A stretch of 64,000 nt of DNA from Roseburia hominis (GTDB lineage Bacteria > Bacillota > Clostridia > Lachnospirales > Lachnospiraceae): positions 2,728,001-2,792,000 of the forward strand of contig CP159990.1 of NCBI GenBank assembly GCA_040702975.1, in the 5' to 3' direction. Position numbers and translations under genes: made by a program. Each line of letters starts with the position of its first letter. Within the stretch, counting starts at the first letter, position 1. Shown in pieces: positions 9,124 through 17,775 of the stretch. A model generated the notes under the pieces. That model searched no databases and was not told where the DNA came from. It saw only the letters and a program-made list of their open reading frames with translations.

Positions 9124-9765
9124 TTATTTTGCTTCTTCTTCGGTATCGGCCTTCTCTCCTGTATGTATCGGCATGATCACGATATTGGAAGCGTCCACCC
9201 CCGCCTTCCTGGTCACGATATCCTCAATCTGCGCTCTCCTTGCGTCGGACAGATCTGCGCTGTTCACCACGACATCCGCCCCCTCTTCGCTTAAACTTAC
9301 CACCGCCTCCGTGAATCCTTTGCTCGCCAGCATCGTTTCAATGGCGACCTCCTTTTCGGCCATTTCTGTCATTGCTACCATCTGGGCAATAGCGTCGCTT
9401 TTCTGCTGTTCACTGATATTCTCATCATCTATGATCGCCTGCAGGGTCTCTTTATTTTTCGCCCGCACCTGCTCGCGGCTCACCTTTGCCTGCGCCACAA
9501 CTCCGCTTGCCTGACTGCTGGTAAGAACGGCCTCGCCCGGAGTTCCTTCCACTTCCCCGTCAAGGCTTGCGATATCCTGATCTGCTCCGGCTACATCCTC
9601 ATCAGAAATGTCAAGAAGCTCTTTTCCCGCCAGTTCGGAGCTGGTCTCCTCCGTCCCTTTTTTATCCCCGAAAATCTTTCCCGAGTAATTCAGGTAGCCC
9701 GCCACTGCAATCATCACTGCCAGCGCTGCAATAATAATCTGGTTTTTCTTTAAAATTCGTTTCAA
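9124..9765 (-). CDS. spoIIIAH: Stage III sporulation protein AH
   Basis: Mother-cell half of the SpoIIIAH-SpoIIQ channel that joins mother cell and forespore during engulfment. 213 residues: a short cytoplasmic start, one membrane segment at about residues 10-26 (IIIAALAVMIAVAGYLNY), an acidic linker, then a C-terminal domain with the ring-forming YscJ/FliF-like fold (TEAVVSLSEEGADVVVNS, DIVTRKAGVDASNIVIMPI). Last gene of the spoIIIA operon, 26 nt after spoIIIAG. Confidence 0.93.
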   Translation of the reverse strand: MKRILKKNQIIIAALAVMIAVAGYLNYSGKIFGDKKGTEETSSELAGKELLDISDEDVAGADQDIASLDGEVEGTPGEAVLTSSQASGVVAQAKVSREQVRAKNKETLQAIIDDENISEQQKSDAIAQMVAMTEMAEKEVAIETMLASKGFTEAVVSLSEEGADVVVNSADLSDARRAQIEDIVTRKAGVDASNIVIMPIHTGEKADTEEEAK

Positions 9766-9791
9766 CGTCCTTCCTCCTGGTTCACATATTT

Positions 9792-10364
9792 TTAATTGCT
9801 CTTCATTACTTTAATCTTATGCGTGTCTACCCCAAATAATGCCTGAACTGCCTCCGTGATATTTTCCACCACCACAGGGTCGTCTCCTCCTTCCGCTACC
9901 ACCAGCACTCCCTCGATCTTGGGCGAGAGCTGTTTGCTCACATAGGGCGTCTCTTCTCCTGTTCCCCCTGTATATACGGAAGTTTCTGAGGAGGTACTTC
10001 TTTTAGAAGTGTCTGTACTTTCCCTCTCTTTTATACTTTCGCTGGTCATTTCGCGATCCTTTTCCACCACATTTTCCGCAGAAGATGACAGCGTGATCAT
10101 GACAGAATTCTTTCCCACACCTCTCACCTTGGCAAGTGTCTGTTCCAGCCGGGTTTCCAGCTGTTGCTCATAGGAATCCTCCTGCCACTGTCCCTCCAGA
10201 GCCAATCTCTCCTCCCCCTCTTCTTTTGTCCCCTCCTCCTTCCTTTCCGAAGTGGGAAGGGCGATCACCACCAGAAGTACGCCTACAAGGAGAAGAATCA
10301 GCCAGGAATTCTTCCGTCCTTTGATCTCCCTCCATATCTGCTTCCCATTCCATTTTTCTTCCAT
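9792..10364 (-). CDS. spoIIIAG: Stage III sporulation protein AG
   Basis: Ring-forming secretin-like component of the mother cell-forespore channel. 190 residues with a membrane segment at about 20-37 (WLILLLVGVLLVVIALP) after a basic N-terminus, a Glu/Ser/Thr-rich linker, and a C-terminal RBM domain (SPKIEGVLVVAEGGDD, ITEAVQALFGVDTHKIKVM). It starts 14 nt after spoIIIAF. Identification rests on the C-terminal motif and operon position. Confidence 0.93.
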   Translation of the reverse strand: MEEKWNGKQIWREIKGRKNSWLILLLVGVLLVVIALPTSERKEEGTKEEGEERLALEGQWQEDSYEQQLETRLEQTLAKVRGVGKNSVMITLSSSAENVVEKDREMTSESIKERESTDTSKRSTSSETSVYTGGTGEETPYVSKQLSPKIEGVLVVAEGGDDPVVVENITEAVQALFGVDTHKIKVMKSN

Positions 10365-10378
10365 CCCGGACTCCCTCC

Positions 10379-10660
10379 TTACTCCTGAAACGGATTTTCC
10401 ATATTTTCAATGTACGCGGCGGCTTCCTCCATTTCCCTCTGCAAACGCATATCCTCCGCCTCCTTGTACACCTTTTGAAACTGTGTGCCTGCCCCGAACA
10501 TGCTGCAAAGCGGGGCCGCCAGAAGAATGACCAGGATCAGGCCGCAGAAGAACCGGATATATTTCTCGTAGCCGCCGCTCGGGATCACATGCATGATTGC
10601 GGTGACAAGAATCATATAAAACGCCAGGTTTTGCAGCCATTCATATAGATATTCAAACAT
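10379..10660 (-). CDS. spoIIIAF: Stage III sporulation protein AF
   Basis: 93 residues, shorter than the roughly 200-residue B. subtilis protein, but clostridial forms vary. Two membrane helices fill the N-terminal half (NLAFYMILVTAIMHVIP and YIRFFCGLILVILLAAPL), followed by an amphipathic charged tail. It sits between spoIIIAE (12 nt) and spoIIIAG, as expected for this channel-assembly membrane protein. Confidence 0.87.
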   Translation of the reverse strand: MFEYLYEWLQNLAFYMILVTAIMHVIPSGGYEKYIRFFCGLILVILLAAPLCSMFGAGTQFQKVYKEAEDMRLQREMEEAAAYIENMENPFQE

Positions 10661-10672
10661 AACATTCCTCCT

Positions 10673-11946
10673 CTAGCGCGCTGCGGCAGCCGCCACCGCG
10701 ATCGTGATCAGGAACAGAACTCCCGTTGTGAAAACGACCTGTAAAAGCATCTGGCACCCTACCCCGACGCTGTTCACCAGTTCCACGATCCTTTTGTCCG
10801 AAATCGGCTGGATTAAAGCTGCCATCCCCCGATATAACAACGTCAGGATTCCCATATTGAGAATTGGGATCAGACAGATTCCCACCACCAGGACGGCGCC
10901 TGCCACTCCGATTCCACTTTTCAGCATCACGGCGGTTCCAAGGATAATCTCTGTCACGCCGCTGATGGCGTCCCCCACTCCCGGAATCATCTCCGCCCCT
11001 TTGGTGAGCGTACTGCGTTTTACCGCATCTACTGCAGGTCCGATCAGCCCGCGCAGGAAGCCAAGTCCTGTCACAACCGCCAGGAGAGTCTTAAGGCTCC
11101 ACCCGATCAGGGTCTGCACCAGCTCCGCCAGCTTCGTCAAATACGCCTCCTCCGAAAGGAAATTGATGACCTCAAGCATCAGGTAAACATGGATCAGCGG
11201 CAGCAAAAAGTGAAGAATGAACAGTTCCACCAGATAGATCAAAAGCAAGGTAATCTGGTAGAATGAAATCGCGCTCACGCTCCCCACCGCAATGGCCATG
11301 GCAAGAAAGTATACCGGGGAAAGCACCTGCATGAAGCCGGTGAGCTGCCCAAGTTCTCTGTCACTTCCTGGACTGTGGCCTTAAATCCCTGGAGACACGT
11401 CACAACGAGCAACATATATACAATGTAAAATCCGATCTGTGCCACCTGGCCGCTTCCAAATATGGAAGAAAAATTCGAGAAAACTGCTGCCGCGATCACC
11501 AGTAACAACAGGGAGATCATGGCAGATTTATTCGCCTTCAGCACATAGAACATCGCATCGGAAACATATCCAGCCACCATCTCCTTCGGCAGCGTTTCTT
11601 CGCCATTTAACAGTGCATCTAAAAGATCCTCGAAGGTAATCCGCTCCTTTGGAAATACTTCTTTGACCGCCCGGTCCAGTTCGCCAAAGTCCAGTTCGCC
11701 CAGAATCATTTCTTCCGCCTGCTCCTGTACTTCTGCGGCTTCCTCCTGTTCTGTCTCAACCGTTTCCTTTGCCTCCTTATCCGTTTCTTCCACCCGCTCT
11801 TGTTTCTCCTCGACTTCCTCCTTTGCCGTCTGATCCGTTTCCTCTGCCTGAACCTGGTACATGCAACTGCCTATACATCTCCCTCCACAGACGGCCAGAG
11901 CCGTCAGAAGAAACACCGCCAGCCATTTTTTTCGCTTTCCGTTCAC
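10673..11946 (-). pseudogene. spoIIIAE: spoIIIAE, disrupted by a one-base frameshift
   Basis: Polytopic membrane protein of the spoIIIA channel, essential for sigma-G activation in B. subtilis. Two overlapping frames together make one SpoIIIAE. The first starts at a GTG at 11946 (signal or membrane segment, then a Glu-rich linker and ELDRAVKEVFP) and keeps family sequence to EVTENLG. The second resumes with LTGFMQVLSPVYFLAMA and continues to the end. The two join if one G is added to the GGG run at 11348-11350 (CCC on the plus strand); the restored gene would be 424 residues. No canonical slippery heptamer is present, so a sequencing indel or a real null mutation is likelier than programmed frameshifting. 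Confidence 0.88.
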
Positions 11947-12002
11947 CCCTCGTCACCTCCCTTCGAACTTCGCTCATCTCTTCACCCGCAACTCTCACTT
12001 TT

Positions 12003-12389
12003 TTACTTTAAAAAATCCTGTATCGTTATCAAGAGCGCCTGAAAAACCGGCATACCCAGCGCGAGGATCGTAAGTTTCGCGAAAATCTCGATCTGCCCGG
12101 CGATAGTCTGGTACCCCGCATCCTTGCAGATGTCCGCGGCAAATACCGCAATATAGGTGACTCCCAGCATTTTCAGCATCACGGCAAGATACGCTTGCTC
12201 CAAGTGAAGCGTTTTCCCGATCAGGCTTACCGTCTCCAGAATGATTCCCAGCTTCCCGCTCATGGCGAAAAACAGAACCAGGCTGACGGCGATCCCCAGG
12301 TACACGCCATATTCACTTTTTGCCGATTTTAATTGCAGGGCAAGCAGCGCCCCCACAATCCCTATTCCCGCTATTTGTAAAATTGTCAT
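12003..12389 (-). CDS. spoIIIAD: Stage III sporulation protein AD
   Basis: Small integral membrane protein of the spoIIIA complex. 128 residues from the ATG at 12389, which has GGAGG 5 nt upstream; an in-frame GTG at 12401 is less well placed. Several hydrophobic helices are visible (IAGIGIVGALLALQL, YGVYLGIAVSLVLFFAM, and AKLTILALGMPVFQALLI near the end). Order spoIIIAC-AD-AE is preserved. Confidence 0.92.
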   Translation of the reverse strand: MTILQIAGIGIVGALLALQLKSAKSEYGVYLGIAVSLVLFFAMSGKLGIILETVSLIGKTLHLEQAYLAVMLKMLGVTYIAVFAADICKDAGYQTIAGQIEIFAKLTILALGMPVFQALLITIQDFLK

Positions 12390-12519
12390 TTTTCCCTCCA
12401 CCTTCTGCCGCTTCGCTTATCCCTTCGCGCATTCCTTTTTCCGCCCGGTTCTGCTTCTTTTTGCATCCCACCGTCATTTCGCACTTTTCTGACTCTTTTC
12501 CCTGCCTTAAGTCATGGTC

Positions 12520-12714
12520 TCAAAGGGCAAACAGTCTCCGTATATTTTCGAACAGTTCATAAATGTAGGGTATGATCCAAAAAAGCACCAGAAGAAGTCC
12601 TGCGAAACTGGTCAGAAATGCCTGTTCTTCTCTTCCACTATGCTTCAGCACCTGACTTAGAACTGACACCAGTATCCCGACAGCCGCAATTTTAAATATC
12701 AGATTTACACTCAT
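12520..12714 (-). CDS. spoIIIAC: Stage III sporulation protein AC
   Basis: 64 residues, the typical size of this two-helix membrane protein (LIFKIAAVGILVSVLSQVL and FAGLLLVLFWIIPYIYELF). The ATG at 12714 has GGAGG five nt upstream. It lies between spoIIIAB and spoIIIAD; AC and AD are related small membrane proteins of the channel. Confidence 0.93.
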   Translation of the reverse strand: MSVNLIFKIAAVGILVSVLSQVLKHSGREEQAFLTSFAGLLLVLFWIIPYIYELFENIRRLFAL

Positions 12715-12727
12715 ACGCTCCTCCCGC

Positions 12728-13249
12728 TCATATCAGTAAAATCACAAGAAATGCTCCGCCCATCACGCCCAGATACGCGAAAAGTTTCCTCTTTTGTTCC
12801 AGCACCTCCCGCATGGCTGCCTCTCTTCCCTGCATCTGATTCCCGTACCAGTCGAGCGCCATCTCCTGCATCCGTATATCCAGATACCTCATCTGGCCGC
12901 CCAGCCGAAGAAGCTCGTCCCATTCGCTCTTTGGCAGCGAAATCCCTCTTAGTTTTTCGCGCGTGACCCGCTCCCATATCTGCTGGAAGTTCTCCTTCCC
13001 ACAACCTTTTAACTCCTCCGAAAGAACATACAGCCATTCCCTGTATGGATTTTTTAGCCGGCCTCCCACACGCCTGAACACATCGGGAAGCGGCGCCTTC
13101 ATATAGGTGATTTCTCCCCGAAGCTGCCAGATAATTCTTTCGATCGCGCTCATTTCCTCCACCTGTCTCTTATATTCCAGCCCTTTTGCAAGCCCATACC
13201 CGGAAGACGCCGTCAGGATCGCAAGGCAGCCGATTATTTTTAAGAACAT
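12728..13249 (-). CDS. spoIIIAB: Stage III sporulation protein AB
   Basis: 173 residues; resembles the type II secretion GspF-like subunit of the SpoIIIA complex. One N-terminal hydrophobic segment (FLKIIGCLAILTASSGYG), a long helical cytoplasmic part (MSAIERIIWQLRGEITY), and a C-terminal membrane segment (YLGVMGGAFLVILLI). It overlaps the end of spoIIIAA by 10 nt, so the ATPase and this subunit are translationally coupled. Confidence 0.93.
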   Translation of the reverse strand: MFLKIIGCLAILTASSGYGLAKGLEYKRQVEEMSAIERIIWQLRGEITYMKAPLPDVFRRVGGRLKNPYREWLYVLSEELKGCGKENFQQIWERVTREKLRGISLPKSEWDELLRLGGQMRYLDIRMQEMALDWYGNQMQGREAAMREVLEQKRKLFAYLGVMGGAFLVILLI

Positions 13250-14157
13250 ATCTGTCTCCCCCGTTCGTCATATATTCCCCGGATCTTTCCGGGACCTCCC
13301 CCGCCTCCCAGAAGAACGTACCTTTCAAAATAATGCCCCTTAGCAAGTTCCTTCAAAAACGGTTTTTCCCTGATTTCTTCAAGAGAATCCCCGTGTGCGG
13401 TAGCCAGTATGATAACCCCGCAGTGCATGGCACAGGTAACGGCCTCCACATCCCGCTGTGAGCCAATCTCATCTACCGCAAGCACCTGCGGGGACATGGA
13501 GCGGATCATCAGCATCATCCCCTCCGCTTTGGGGCAGTTATCCAGGATATCGGTCCTTAAGCCAAGCTGATTCTGCGGCACTCCCTGGTAGCAGCCGCCA
13601 AGCTCCGACCTCTCATCTACCACGCCCACATTTTTCCCCTCTATGTAACGGTTCCCATCTGAAATCTGCCTGATCATATCCCGAAGAAGCGTCGTTTTCC
13701 CGCACCCCGGCGGGGAGATGATCAAAGTATGACAAATCCTTCCATCTTGAAGAATCCCGGGAAATACCGGGTCTGCGCAGCCCAGAATCTCATGACAGAC
13801 TCTGATATTTACGGAAGAAATATATTGAAAATTGCGGACCTTTCCCTCCTCCGGTATGATTTTCCCCGCCACGCCGACCCGGTGTCCTCCCTCCACGGTG
13901 ATAAATCCCTGGCGCAGCTCGTGTTCGTATGCATATAAGGAATATTCCGCAAAATGCTCCAGCGTATCCCTCAATTCCTCTTTCGTCACTCTATGCGGAA
14001 GCAGGACCTCCTTCCCTCCCTCGCATACGATAAGAGGCCTGTCTTCCCGCAAACGGATCTCCTGTACCTTGTCCGGGAGAATCCCACCATGTTCCAGCCG
14101 CTGCCTGATCGCCTGCGGAAGCATATCCATCATTTGTCGTCTCTTCTTATTAACCAT
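13240..14157 (-). CDS. spoIIIAA: Stage III sporulation protein AA, secretion-type ATPase
   Basis: AAA-like ATPase thought to energise the SpoIIIA-SpoIIQ transport channel. 305 residues from the ATG at 14157, preceded by GAGGTGG; the longest frame begins at a TTG at 14178. The P loop PPGCGKTT is at about 149-156, Walker B is VLAVDEIGS, and VITTAHG-type sequence follows (IILATAHGDSLEEI). First gene of the operon. A sigma-E-like promoter is just upstream. Confidence 0.95.
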   Translation of the reverse strand: MVNKKRRQMMDMLPQAIRQRLEHGGILPDKVQEIRLREDRPLIVCEGGKEVLLPHRVTKEELRDTLEHFAEYSLYAYEHELRQGFITVEGGHRVGVAGKIIPEEGKVRNFQYISSVNIRVCHEILGCADPVFPGILQDGRICHTLIISPPGCGKTTLLRDMIRQISDGNRYIEGKNVGVVDERSELGGCYQGVPQNQLGLRTDILDNCPKAEGMMLMIRSMSPQVLAVDEIGSQRDVEAVTCAMHCGVIILATAHGDSLEEIREKPFLKELAKGHYFERYVLLGGGGGPGKIRGIYDERGRQICS

Positions 14158-14176
14158 TTTGTCCACCTCTTTAGAC

Positions 14177-14205
14177 AATATATGGGACAGGAAGGCGATT
14201 TATTC
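14177..14205 (-). promoter_or_regulatory. Candidate sigma-E promoter of spoIIIA
   Basis: Minus strand GAATAAAT (14198-14205), a 13-14 nt spacer and CATATATT (14177-14184), close to the sigma-E pattern ATA then CATACAnT (one main mismatch). It lies 20 nt upstream of the chosen spoIIIAA start and immediately downstream of a strong terminator, which is where a separately timed sporulation promoter would be expected. spoIIIA is a sigma-E operon in B. subtilis. Confidence 0.6.
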
Positions 14206-14206
14206 T

Positions 14207-14256
14207 AAAAAAAGAACTCCTGCTACAACAGCCTGAGCCGTCATACAGAAGTTCTT
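14207..14256 (-). terminator. Rho-independent terminator after the hydroxyacid dehydrogenase gene
   Basis: Minus-strand hairpin AAGAACTTCTG ... CAGGAGTTCTT (one G:U pair) with an inner GACGGC/GCTGTT stem, followed by a run of seven T. It lies about 120 nt beyond the 14374 stop and separates this gene from spoIIIA. Confidence 0.82.
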
Positions 14257-14373
14257 GTCCATATTTTCTTATCTAAAACCAAATGCGTTCAAAATTCCAA
14301 TCCGCTAAAACCACATCGACAACTGGAAGTTAAAAACCTTTTATTAACCTACTCATTTCTTTCATGGCGCGAA

Positions 14374-15237
14374 CTACTGCACGTAATACTTAATAAGCGC
14401 CTGGGTCCCCAGATCTCCCATACCTTCCGCCTCCAGCTCTTCATAATTTGCCAGAACCAGACTTAAGACCTCAAGACTCAAGTTGCTCATATTTGCCTCG
14501 ATCAGCGCCAGACGCATGTCCTTGATAAAATGCTTCATAAAGAATCCCGGCGCATAGTCTTTTGCGAGGATCTTCGGCCCAAAGGTATCAAGCTGTTTGC
14601 TCCCCGCGGCGCCGGTAGAAACAGATTTAAGCAGCGTCTCCATATTAAGTCCTTTGGCCTTGCCATAAGCAAGCGCCTCGCACACTCCACTTAAAGTTCC
14701 TGCGATCATGATCTGGTTCGCCAGCTTCGCGTGCTGTCCGCAGCCGGCTTTCCCCTGGTAATTGATGTTCGTTCCCATCGCCTCAAAAAGTGGCATACAC
14801 GCCTCATAGTCTTCCTTTTCCCCGCCGACCAGGATTGAGAGTGTGCCCGCCTTCGCTCCGGTATCTCCGCCGGTCACAGGGGCGTCCAATACGTGAAATC
14901 CCTTCTTTACGCCTTCTCTTGCGATCTTCTCGGCAAGCTGCGGGCTGGTGGTCGTCATATCGATCAAATAAGCGCCATCTGCAGCCGTCTCCAGGATTCC
15001 GCCCTCATCAAAGTAGATTTCCTCCACATCCTGCGGGAAACCTACGATCGTGATCACCGCCTCGCAGTCCGAGACACAGCTTCCGATGCTCTCGTGGAAA
15101 ATCGCGCCTTCCTGGGTCACATCTTCCACCTTGGCTTTATTTCGCGCATAAATATGTAACTCATAGCCAGCCTTCATTAAATTGCGGACCATGGATTTTC
15201 CCATGATACCAACGCCGATAAATCCTATTTTTTTCAT
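14374..15237 (-). CDS. NAD(P)-dependent beta-hydroxyacid dehydrogenase
   Basis: Member of the 3-hydroxyisobutyrate dehydrogenase / tartronate semialdehyde reductase family. 287 residues from the ATG at 15237, which has AGGAGG five nt upstream. Rossmann motif GFIGVGIMG at residues 5-13, substrate-binding DAPVTGGDTGAKAGTL, and the catalytic Lys region GQHAKLANQ. These identify the superfamily but not the substrate; glyoxylate, succinic semialdehyde and tartronate semialdehyde reductases look alike. It follows a small Cys-rich gene by 10 nt and ends in its own terminator. Confidence 0.85.
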   Translation of the reverse strand: MKKIGFIGVGIMGKSMVRNLMKAGYELHIYARNKAKVEDVTQEGAIFHESIGSCVSDCEAVITIVGFPQDVEEIYFDEGGILETAADGAYLIDMTTTSPQLAEKIAREGVKKGFHVLDAPVTGGDTGAKAGTLSILVGGEKEDYEACMPLFEAMGTNINYQGKAGCGQHAKLANQIMIAGTLSGVCEALAYGKAKGLNMETLLKSVSTGAAGSKQLDTFGPKILAKDYAPGFFMKHFIKDMRLALIEANMSNLSLEVLSLVLANYEELEAEGMGDLGTQALIKYYVQ

Positions 15238-15247
15238 AAAGTCCTCC

Positions 15248-15424
15248 TTACATCTGGTGCCGTACAACGGCATATTCATCATCACTTGAATAATAAGGGC
15301 AATCGTGGTATGTTCCTGTCACGAACCGGTATAATTCGTCCTGGTCTAATTCCATCTGACAGACATAACACTCATACTCCTCGTCATATTCATAATGACC
15401 ACAAGACTCGCATTTTCCGCTCAT
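15248..15424 (-). CDS. Small Cys-rich conserved protein (DUF6472-like)
   Basis: A 58-residue protein beginning MSGKCESCGHYEYDEEYEC. Cys residues fall in two CxxC pairs (C5/C8 and C19/C22) plus C42 in DCPYY, and the protein ends VVRHQM. An SD-like AGGAAG lies 7 nt before the ATG. It resembles a family of roughly 60-residue proteins common in Lachnospiraceae that I recall as DUF6472; function unknown. The four N-terminal Cys suggest a small zinc or rubredoxin-like metal site (inference). Its stop is 10 nt before the dehydrogenase start, so the two are probably co-transcribed. Confidence 0.8.
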   Translation of the reverse strand: MSGKCESCGHYEYDEEYECYVCQMELDQDELYRFVTGTYHDCPYYSSDDEYAVVRHQM

Positions 15425-15456
15425 CTACGCACTTCCTCTCTTACAAATCAGCTTCC

Positions 15457-15492
15457 AAAAAGAGCCTCCCATACCATCATACGGGAGACTCT
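15457..15492 (-). terminator. Terminator of pnp
   Basis: Minus-strand stem AGAGTCTCCC / GGGAGGCTCT around a 12-nt loop, followed by TTTT(T). It starts about 24 nt beyond the pnp stop at 15516. Confidence 0.85.
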
Positions 15493-15515
15493 TATATATT
15501 TCAATACTTTCTTTT

Positions 15516-17603
15516 CTATTCCGCAACGTCCTTGATGCTGAAGCTAAGGCGTCCCATCTTGTCCTTGCCAAGGCAGACTACCTTCACATGATCTCCCAGA
15601 GTCAGCACGTCCTCCACATGGTTGATCCTGCGCTTTGCGATCTTGGAAATGTGAACCATCCCTTCCTTGCCCGGTGCAAATTCAATGAACGCACCAAACT
15701 CTTTGATGCTGACAACGTCGCCTTCCAGAACCATACCAGCCTCAAACTCGGTAACGATGATCTGGATCAGGCGTCTTGCCTCTTCCATACTCTCTGCCTC
15801 TACGCCGCAGATGGAAACATTTCCGTCATCGGTAATATCGATCTTCACGCCGGTCTTCTCGATGATCGCGTTGATGGTCTTTCCTCTCTGTCCGACTACA
15901 TCGCCGATCTTTGCCGGATCAATGCTCATCTGAATGATCTTCGGCGCATATTTGCCAACTTCCGGTCTCGGCTCTGCGATTGCTTTGCTCATGACCTCGT
16001 CCATAATGTAGAGTCTTGCTTTTCTGGTACGTGCGATTGCTTCCTCGATGATCGGTCTCGTCAGTCCGTGAATCTTAATATCCATCTGGATTGCCGTGAT
16101 TCCCTTATGGGTTCCGGCTACCTTGAAGTCCATATCTCCAAAGAAATCTTCCAGGCCCTGGATATCGGTCAGCACCAGATAATCGTCGTCGGTCTCGCCC
16201 GTAACAAGACCACAGGAAATACCTGCCACTGCGGACTTGATCGGTACACCTGCAGCCATCAGTGACATAGAAGATGCACATACGCTGGCCTGTGAGGTGG
16301 AACCGTTGGACTCAAAGGTCTCAGATACGGTACGGATTGCATACGGGAACTCTGTCTCAGACGGAAGCACCGGAACAAGTGCTCTCTCTGCCAATGCGCC
16401 ATGTCCGATCTCACGGCGTCCCGGGCCTCTTGAAGGTCTGGTCTCACCTACGGAATATGACGGGAAATTGTAATGGTGCATATATCTCTTGGAGGTCTCC
16501 GCCTCATCAAGTCCGTCCACTCTCTGTGCCTCTGATAACGGAGCCAGGGTGGTAACCGTACAGATCTGGGTCTGTCCACGGGTGAACATAGCAGAACCAT
16601 GTACTCTCGGAAGCAGATCGACTTCCGCTGCCAGCGGACGAATCTCTTCGATCTGCCTGCCATCCGGTCTCTTGTGATCTTTGAGGATCATCTTGCGGAC
16701 TACCTTCTTCTGATACTGGTAAACAGCCTCACCTAACTTAGCGAGCCATTCTTCGTTATCTGCGAAAGCCTCCTCCATCTTCGCAGTCACCTGACGGATA
16801 TTCTCCTCACGCGTCTGCTTGTCATCGGTAAATACCGCTACTTCCATCTCTTCCGGAGTCACAACCTGCTTCATAGCCTCGAACAGTTCTTCCGGTACTG
16901 CAAAGCTGACATAATCATGTTTCGGCTTGCCGCACTCCGCAACAATCGTCTCAATGAATGCGATCACCTTCTGGTTCACTTCGTGTGCCGCAAAAATAGC
17001 CTCGATCATCTTGTCCTCCGGCACTTCATTGGCGCCGGCCTCGATCATGATGACCTTCTCCTTTGTGGAAGCTACCGTAAGAGCAAGGTCAGATTTGCTG
17101 CGCTGTTCTGCGGTCGGGTTAAATACAAGCTCTCCGTCCACCAGGCCTACCTGTGTGGAGGCTGTCGGTCCGTCGAACGGGATATCGGAAATCGCAGTAG
17201 CGATGGCGGAGCCAAGCATAGCGGTCAGCTCCGGTGCACAATCCTGATCTACAGAAAGCACCAGGTTCTCCAGGGTCACATCATTTCTGTAATCCTTCGG
17301 GAACAGCGGTCTCATCGGGCGATCGATGACACGGCAGGTAAGAACCGCATTCTCAGATGCCTTTCCCTCTCTTTTGTTAAATCCTCCCGGGATCTTTCCT
17401 ACTGCATAAAGTTTCTCGTTATATTCTACGCTGAGCGGGAAGAAATCGATTCCCTCTCTCGGCTTGTCCGATGCGGTCGCTGTAGATAATACCACCGTAT
17501 CGCCATAATGCATGAGCGCTGCTCCATTCGCCTGCTTGGCCACTCTTCCAACGTCCACGCGAAGAGTCCTTCCGGCAAGCTCCATCTCATATGTCTTATA
17601 CAT
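15516..17603 (-). CDS. pnp: Polyribonucleotide nucleotidyltransferase (PNPase)
   Basis: 3'-5' phosphorolytic exoribonuclease of the RNA degradosome. 695 residues: two RNase PH domains (N-terminal MYKTYEMELAGRTLRVDVG; second core around RPSRGPGRREIGHG), a KH domain (VGQRGKTINAIIEKTG near 570) and a C-terminal S1 domain (GDVVSIKEFGAFIEF near 635). It has a dedicated promoter (17747-17775) and a very long 5'-UTR hairpin, and follows rpsO as in most bacteria. Confidence 0.97.
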   Translation of the reverse strand: MYKTYEMELAGRTLRVDVGRVAKQANGAALMHYGDTVVLSTATASDKPREGIDFFPLSVEYNEKLYAVGKIPGGFNKREGKASENAVLTCRVIDRPMRPLFPKDYRNDVTLENLVLSVDQDCAPELTAMLGSAIATAISDIPFDGPTASTQVGLVDGELVFNPTAEQRSKSDLALTVASTKEKVIMIEAGANEVPEDKMIEAIFAAHEVNQKVIAFIETIVAECGKPKHDYVSFAVPEELFEAMKQVVTPEEMEVAVFTDDKQTREENIRQVTAKMEEAFADNEEWLAKLGEAVYQYQKKVVRKMILKDHKRPDGRQIEEIRPLAAEVDLLPRVHGSAMFTRGQTQICTVTTLAPLSEAQRVDGLDEAETSKRYMHHYNFPSYSVGETRPSRGPGRREIGHGALAERALVPVLPSETEFPYAIRTVSETFESNGSTSQASVCASSMSLMAAGVPIKSAVAGISCGLVTGETDDDYLVLTDIQGLEDFFGDMDFKVAGTHKGITAIQMDIKIHGLTRPIIEEAIARTRKARLYIMDEVMSKAIAEPRPEVGKYAPKIIQMSIDPAKIGDVVGQRGKTINAIIEKTGVKIDITDDGNVSICGVEAESMEEARRLIQIIVTEFEAGMVLEGDVVSIKEFGAFIEFAPGKEGMVHISKIAKRRINHVEDVLTLGDHVKVVCLGKDKMGRLSFSIKDVAE

Positions 17604-17649
17604 ATTGTTCTCCTTTTCCTACATGTTATTAAGACGGGCAGCTCTTATT

Positions 17650-17719
17650 CCGAAACTACTGAAAAATGTATTTGGTCATATCCGCTGTTAAAAGCAAATA
17701 CACTTTTCAGTGGTCTCGG
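17650..17719 (-). promoter_or_regulatory. pnp: Long hairpin in the pnp 5' UTR
   Basis: Arms 17650-17674 and 17695-17719 pair over 25 positions with only three non-Watson-Crick pairs on the minus strand (two G:U, one A:C), enclosing a 20-nt loop. A further GGCAG/CTGCC pair (17637-17641 with 17730-17734) could extend it. The predicted transcription start, about 17740, lies just outside the hairpin, so the mRNA would begin with this structure. E. coli pnp carries an RNase III-cleaved leader hairpin used for autoregulation; a comparable role here is inference. Confidence 0.75.
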
Positions 17720-17746
17720 ACAATGCACACTGCCACAATCTAAATA

Positions 17747-17775
17747 ATTATACCATAATACGGAAACGCTTGCAA
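17747..17775 (-). promoter_or_regulatory. Sigma-A-type promoter of pnp
   Basis: Minus strand TTGCAA (17770-17775), 17-nt spacer, perfect TATAAT (17747-17752). The -35 box lies in the first unit of the tandem repeat array. Confidence 0.75.

Noticed and set aside
11340..11360. Programmed frameshift in spoIIIAE
   Set aside because: A -1 slip would be needed at AACTTGGGC, which is not a slippery heptamer, and no downstream stimulator is evident.
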